Shown: positions 22,888-24,675 of the stretch, piece after piece
How the letters are laid out: the number at the start of each line of letters is the position of its first letter
Position numbering within the stretch: the first letter of the stretch is position 1
NCBI GenBank assembly: GCA_964402115.1
Contig: CAYOBW010000088.1
Coordinates: 1 to 24,675 of the forward strand
Direction: 5' to 3'
Source: CAYOBW01 sp964402115
GTDB taxonomy: Bacteria; Verrucomicrobiota; Kiritimatiellia; UBA8416; CAYOBW01
DNA: 24,675 nt
Notes under the pieces: generated by a model
What the model was told of the DNA's origin: nothing
The model's input: the letters and a program-made list of their open reading frames with translations, nothing else
Databases searched by the model: none
Position numbers and translations under genes: made by a program

Positions 22888-23818
22888 AATGCCTCAGGAT
22901 CACGCTGTTGTTGCTGATCCCGCCCATGGGACACACCTGCTCGCAATTCAGGCAGCCGATACACTCCGTGTCCCGGTTCACGGGGCGGGGCTTGTCCTGC
23001 GACGCCATGACATCCACGTCCATGGGGCAGGCCAGGTCGCACTTGCGGCAGCGAATGCAGGCGTCCGGGGCAATGCGGACGCGAAACAGCGTGAATTTGT
23101 TCCCGAGCGCGATCAACGCCCCGATCGGACACACGACCTTGCAGAAGCTTCGCTGGCTGACAACCGCGAGCACCAGCACCAGCACGACAACCGCCAGTCG
23201 GATGCCGCGGGAGAGGTTGATGTAGATCTGCCCTTCCTGGAACATCGCGGGGATCATGACCTGCAACGTGCCCGTGGGGCAGAAGTTGCAGAAGAACAGC
23301 GGATTCCCCGCGTGCGGCGGCTCCCCCCCGCCCGCCAGAAGCGCGGGATCCAGCCAGGCGATAGGCGCCAGTCCGTACCAAAGCGGGATGGCAATGGCCG
23401 TCAGCAGCAGAACACCGTACTTGATGCCGGCCGTCCAGCGTGGCAGATTCAGCCTAGGGACGGGGATCTTGTAAAGCAGATCCTGCAGGAGCCCGAGCGG
23501 ACACACCCAACCACACAGCAGACGCCCCATGAAGAGCCCGATGACAACCATCGAGCCCACCACGAGGAAGGGGAAGGCAGGCTGTACCAGGGAGCGGCCC
23601 AGCATGCCGATCGGACAACCCAGCCAAGCAATCGCGCACGCCTCGCAGTTCATCACCGGGAGACAGAACGACTCCGTGGCGAGCGCCCAGAGATTGAAGT
23701 TCAAGGCAACAAGCGCAACCCATTGCACCACGCGACGCTTGGCCAGAAGGGTAAGCCCCCGCCAAAGCCCCTTGGGCTTACCGCTCGCCGGTTTGCTCTG
23801 ACGGGTGCCGCCAGCCAT
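22886..23818 (-). CDS. NapH/YccM-like membrane 4Fe-4S protein
   Basis: 310 residues from ATG 23818, which shares its A with the TGA of the upstream gene (TGATG); GTG 23821 (GTGA overlap) is an alternative start. Polytopic: hydrophobic segments near 29-50, 80-100, 135-152 and 207-222. Cys-rich motifs in order: CEAC...CPIG (58-69), CGWVCP (102-107), CNFCP (177-181), CKVVCP (226-231), then two ferredoxin-type 4Fe-4S motifs CIRCRKCDLACP (254-265) and CIGCLNCEQVCP (286-297). The paired CxxxCP motifs plus two clusters are the hallmark of NapH/NosR/PceC-like proteins that pass electrons through the inner membrane. No nitrate, nitrous oxide or dehalogenase genes are nearby; its coupled partner is the exported CxxU protein, so electron delivery to that protein is the best inference. 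Confidence 0.9.
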   Translation of the reverse strand: MAGGTRQSKPASGKPKGLWRGLTLLAKRRVVQWVALVALNFNLWALATESFCLPVMNCEACAIAWLGCPIGMLGRSLVQPAFPFLVVGSMVVIGLFMGRLLCGWVCPLGLLQDLLYKIPVPRLNLPRWTAGIKYGVLLLTAIAIPLWYGLAPIAWLDPALLAGGGEPPHAGNPLFFCNFCPTGTLQVMIPAMFQEGQIYINLSRGIRLAVVVLVLVLAVVSQRSFCKVVCPIGALIALGNKFTLFRVRIAPDACIRCRKCDLACPMDVDVMASQDKPRPVNRDTECIGCLNCEQVCPMGGISNNSVILRH

Positions 23819-24321
23819 CACTTCACAGTGGTCAGCTCGAGATCGAAACGCTTGCCGAAGATAAGATTCTGCTGCTCAACCGACACGATGATCGTGTACT
23901 TGCCTGCTTTGGCCACTTCACCGAAGTAGCCGCCACGGCCTCCTCAGGTAGGGCACATTTTGGCCAGTGAGATCTGCTTCTGTTCGAGGACCTCACCGTC
24001 CTTGAGCACGTAAATCGCCGCCGTGCCTTCGCACCGCGACGCGAAACGCTGCCCCTTCTTCATCGCGTCAAGGGAGACAGTCACCCGGTAGGGCGTCTTG
24101 CCAGACTTGAGATCCTGGGGTGCCAACAGCTCGCGCCCCACCACGGCAGCCGTCAGCACATACTTGGTCTGGGTCTTCGGGTCCGTCGACTCCACCACCA
24201 TGCGCTCGCACGCCTTGAGGAGCAAAGCCGCAGCTGGCGTGACATTCGTCTCACCCAGCGCCACCCCGCTCCGCAGAACCGCTCCAACGGCCAGTGCCGT
24301 CAGTGTTAACAATGTCCGCAT
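23818..24321 (-). CDS. Candidate exported selenoprotein with CxxU motif (in-frame TGA read as Sec)
   Basis: No known family recognised. ATG 24321 follows AGGAGGG with about 10 bases between. Residues 1-23 are a signal peptide (MRTLLTLTALAVGAVL...ALG). The frame meets TGA at 23946-23944 (codon 126) in KMCPT-TGA-GGRGGYFG, then continues 41 more sense codons, protein-like and with a GC-rich third position (GKYTIIVSVEQQNLIFGKRF), to TGA 23820-23818. Read through, it is 167 residues with Cys38, Cys97, Cys123 and Sec126, giving a redox-type C-P-T-U. The hairpin just after the TGA meets the bacterial SECIS rules. The final stop overlaps the start of the NapH-like gene, as expected if the full-length protein is made; stopping at codon 126 would leave a 123-base untranslated gap. 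Alternatives: a base error in a Cys or Trp codon, or a nonsense mutation. Likely a periplasmic redox protein served by its 4Fe-4S partner. Confidence 0.7.
23911..23946 (-). promoter_or_regulatory. Candidate bacterial SECIS element after in-frame TGA
   Basis: Minus strand, after TGA at 23946-23944: 12 bases, then GGCUACUUC (23931-23923), loop GGU (23922-23920), GAAGUGGCC (23919-23911). All nine pairs form, one of them a G-U wobble. The loop starts with G and lies 21 bases after the TGA, inside the 16-37 range usual for bacterial SECIS. It is within coding sequence, as bacterial SECIS elements are. Confidence 0.65.
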
Positions 24322-24356
24322 AATCGCTTGCCCTCCTGTCACGAACGACGCATATG

Positions 24357-24386
24357 ACATTACCTTCGTGTCACCGGTTGGGTCAA
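24357..24386 (-). promoter_or_regulatory. Weak promoter candidate for the CxxU / 4Fe-4S operon
   Basis: TTGACC (24386-24381), 18-bp spacer, TAATGT (24362-24357) on the minus strand. The -35 is good, the -10 poor. It is placed suitably, 36 bases before the ATG at 24321. Confidence 0.3.
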
Positions 24387-24393
24387 CGTCTTT

Positions 24394-24519
24394 TCGCATT
24401 TGGTGTCGCATTTGGTGGCTGAGTGGCTGATTGATTCACGCGCGCTGGCAGTGAGTGACGAGTTCTCACCACGGAGTCACGGAAACACGGAGCGGAGGTT
24501 GCGTGAATGCGTCTCCGCT
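24394..24519. repeat. Short repeats upstream of the CxxU gene
   Basis: TCGCATTTGGTG is directly repeated at 24394-24405 and 24406-24417. CACCACGGAGTCACGGAAAC followed by ACGGAG (24467-24492) is a degenerate repeat of ACGGA-type units resembling intergenic elements seen in many bacteria. AGCGGAG (24491-24497) and CTCCGCT (24513-24519) form a 7-bp stem. The region 24322-24675 holds no supported gene; the short frames there are not protein-like. Confidence 0.5.
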
Positions 24520-24675
24520 TGCCACCTGTGTTCATGCTGCGATATACACGACACACGCAAGCCGTTCGCGCAAAGCCGAAACTGGCGACTTGCGCCTGGG
24601 TAGAGTCAAGGATGAACCTGGAAACGGGAGTAGCCCTCCACTCTTTCTCTGCCCATTCACATCACCGTACCGGTG

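Larger units (their letters stand above)
22116..22890. mobile_element. Inverted-repeat cassette carrying a four-helix-bundle gene
   Basis: A nested structure. The inner layer is a perfect 35-bp inverted repeat (22248-22282 and 22680-22714) around the gene. The outer layer is a shorter inverted repeat with exact 12-base core AGGAGTCAGAAT (22120-22131) and its complement (22876-22887), extending to ATTCAGGAGTCAGAAT against ATTAGGAGTCAGAAT. No transposase, integrase or reverse transcriptase is present. A stem-loop (CTCGAC-CAAC-GTCGAG, 22165-22180) follows the gene's stop. Outer limits are inferred; the inner repeat is certain. Confidence 0.6.

Overview
This is a GC-rich window, probably a draft metagenomic scaffold because it carries a run of 10 N at 7497-7506. 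The gene content suggests a PVC-type heterotroph (Kiritimatiellota, Verrucomicrobiota or Lentisphaerota). It has giant multi-domain secreted proteins with Ig-like, LamG and left-handed beta-helix modules, the tail of an autotransporter-type beta-strand protein, a PPi-type phosphofructokinase, a four-helix-bundle gene inside inverted repeats, and many short dispersed palindromes between genes. The taxonomic call is inference; no rRNA or marker gene settles it.

Left part (1-6200, minus strand): the start of a small secreted coiled-coil protein cut by the window edge; a ~1,720-residue secreted protein (HExxH region, beta-helix, two LamG domains, Ca-binding motif, three 101-residue Ig-like repeats); and a leftover C-terminus of an autotransporter-type protein.

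Sugar block (6203-9765): an SGLT-type sodium/solute symporter, split by the N run, and ribulokinase araB are divergently transcribed from a shared 187-bp region with an AT-rich 8-bp palindrome. Together they look like pentose or pentulose uptake and phosphorylation.

Housekeeping block (9990-13842): an FmdB-type zinc ribbon protein, Era GTPase, tRNA pseudouridine synthase TruC and PPi-type phosphofructokinase. The gaps hold two copies of an ~84-bp palindromic repeat, a CGAGGA-type inverted repeat and good sigma70-like promoters. At 13916-19816 lies a 1,966-residue secreted SGNH esterase with four SbsA-like Ig domains and six copies of a ~210-residue module I cannot name.

Right part (19817-24675): tRNA-Ser(CGA) whose 3' end is part of a 57-bp direct repeat around a MITE-like palindrome; a receiver-only response regulator overlapping tail to tail with an O6-methylguanine-DNA methyltransferase that is coupled to an M42 aminopeptidase; a four-helix-bundle gene within a perfect 35-bp inverted repeat; and an NapH-like membrane 4Fe-4S protein translationally coupled to a small exported protein. 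That small protein has an in-frame TGA (CxxU motif) followed by a hairpin fitting the bacterial SECIS rules. This selenoprotein candidate with its iron-sulfur partner is the most interesting item in the window.
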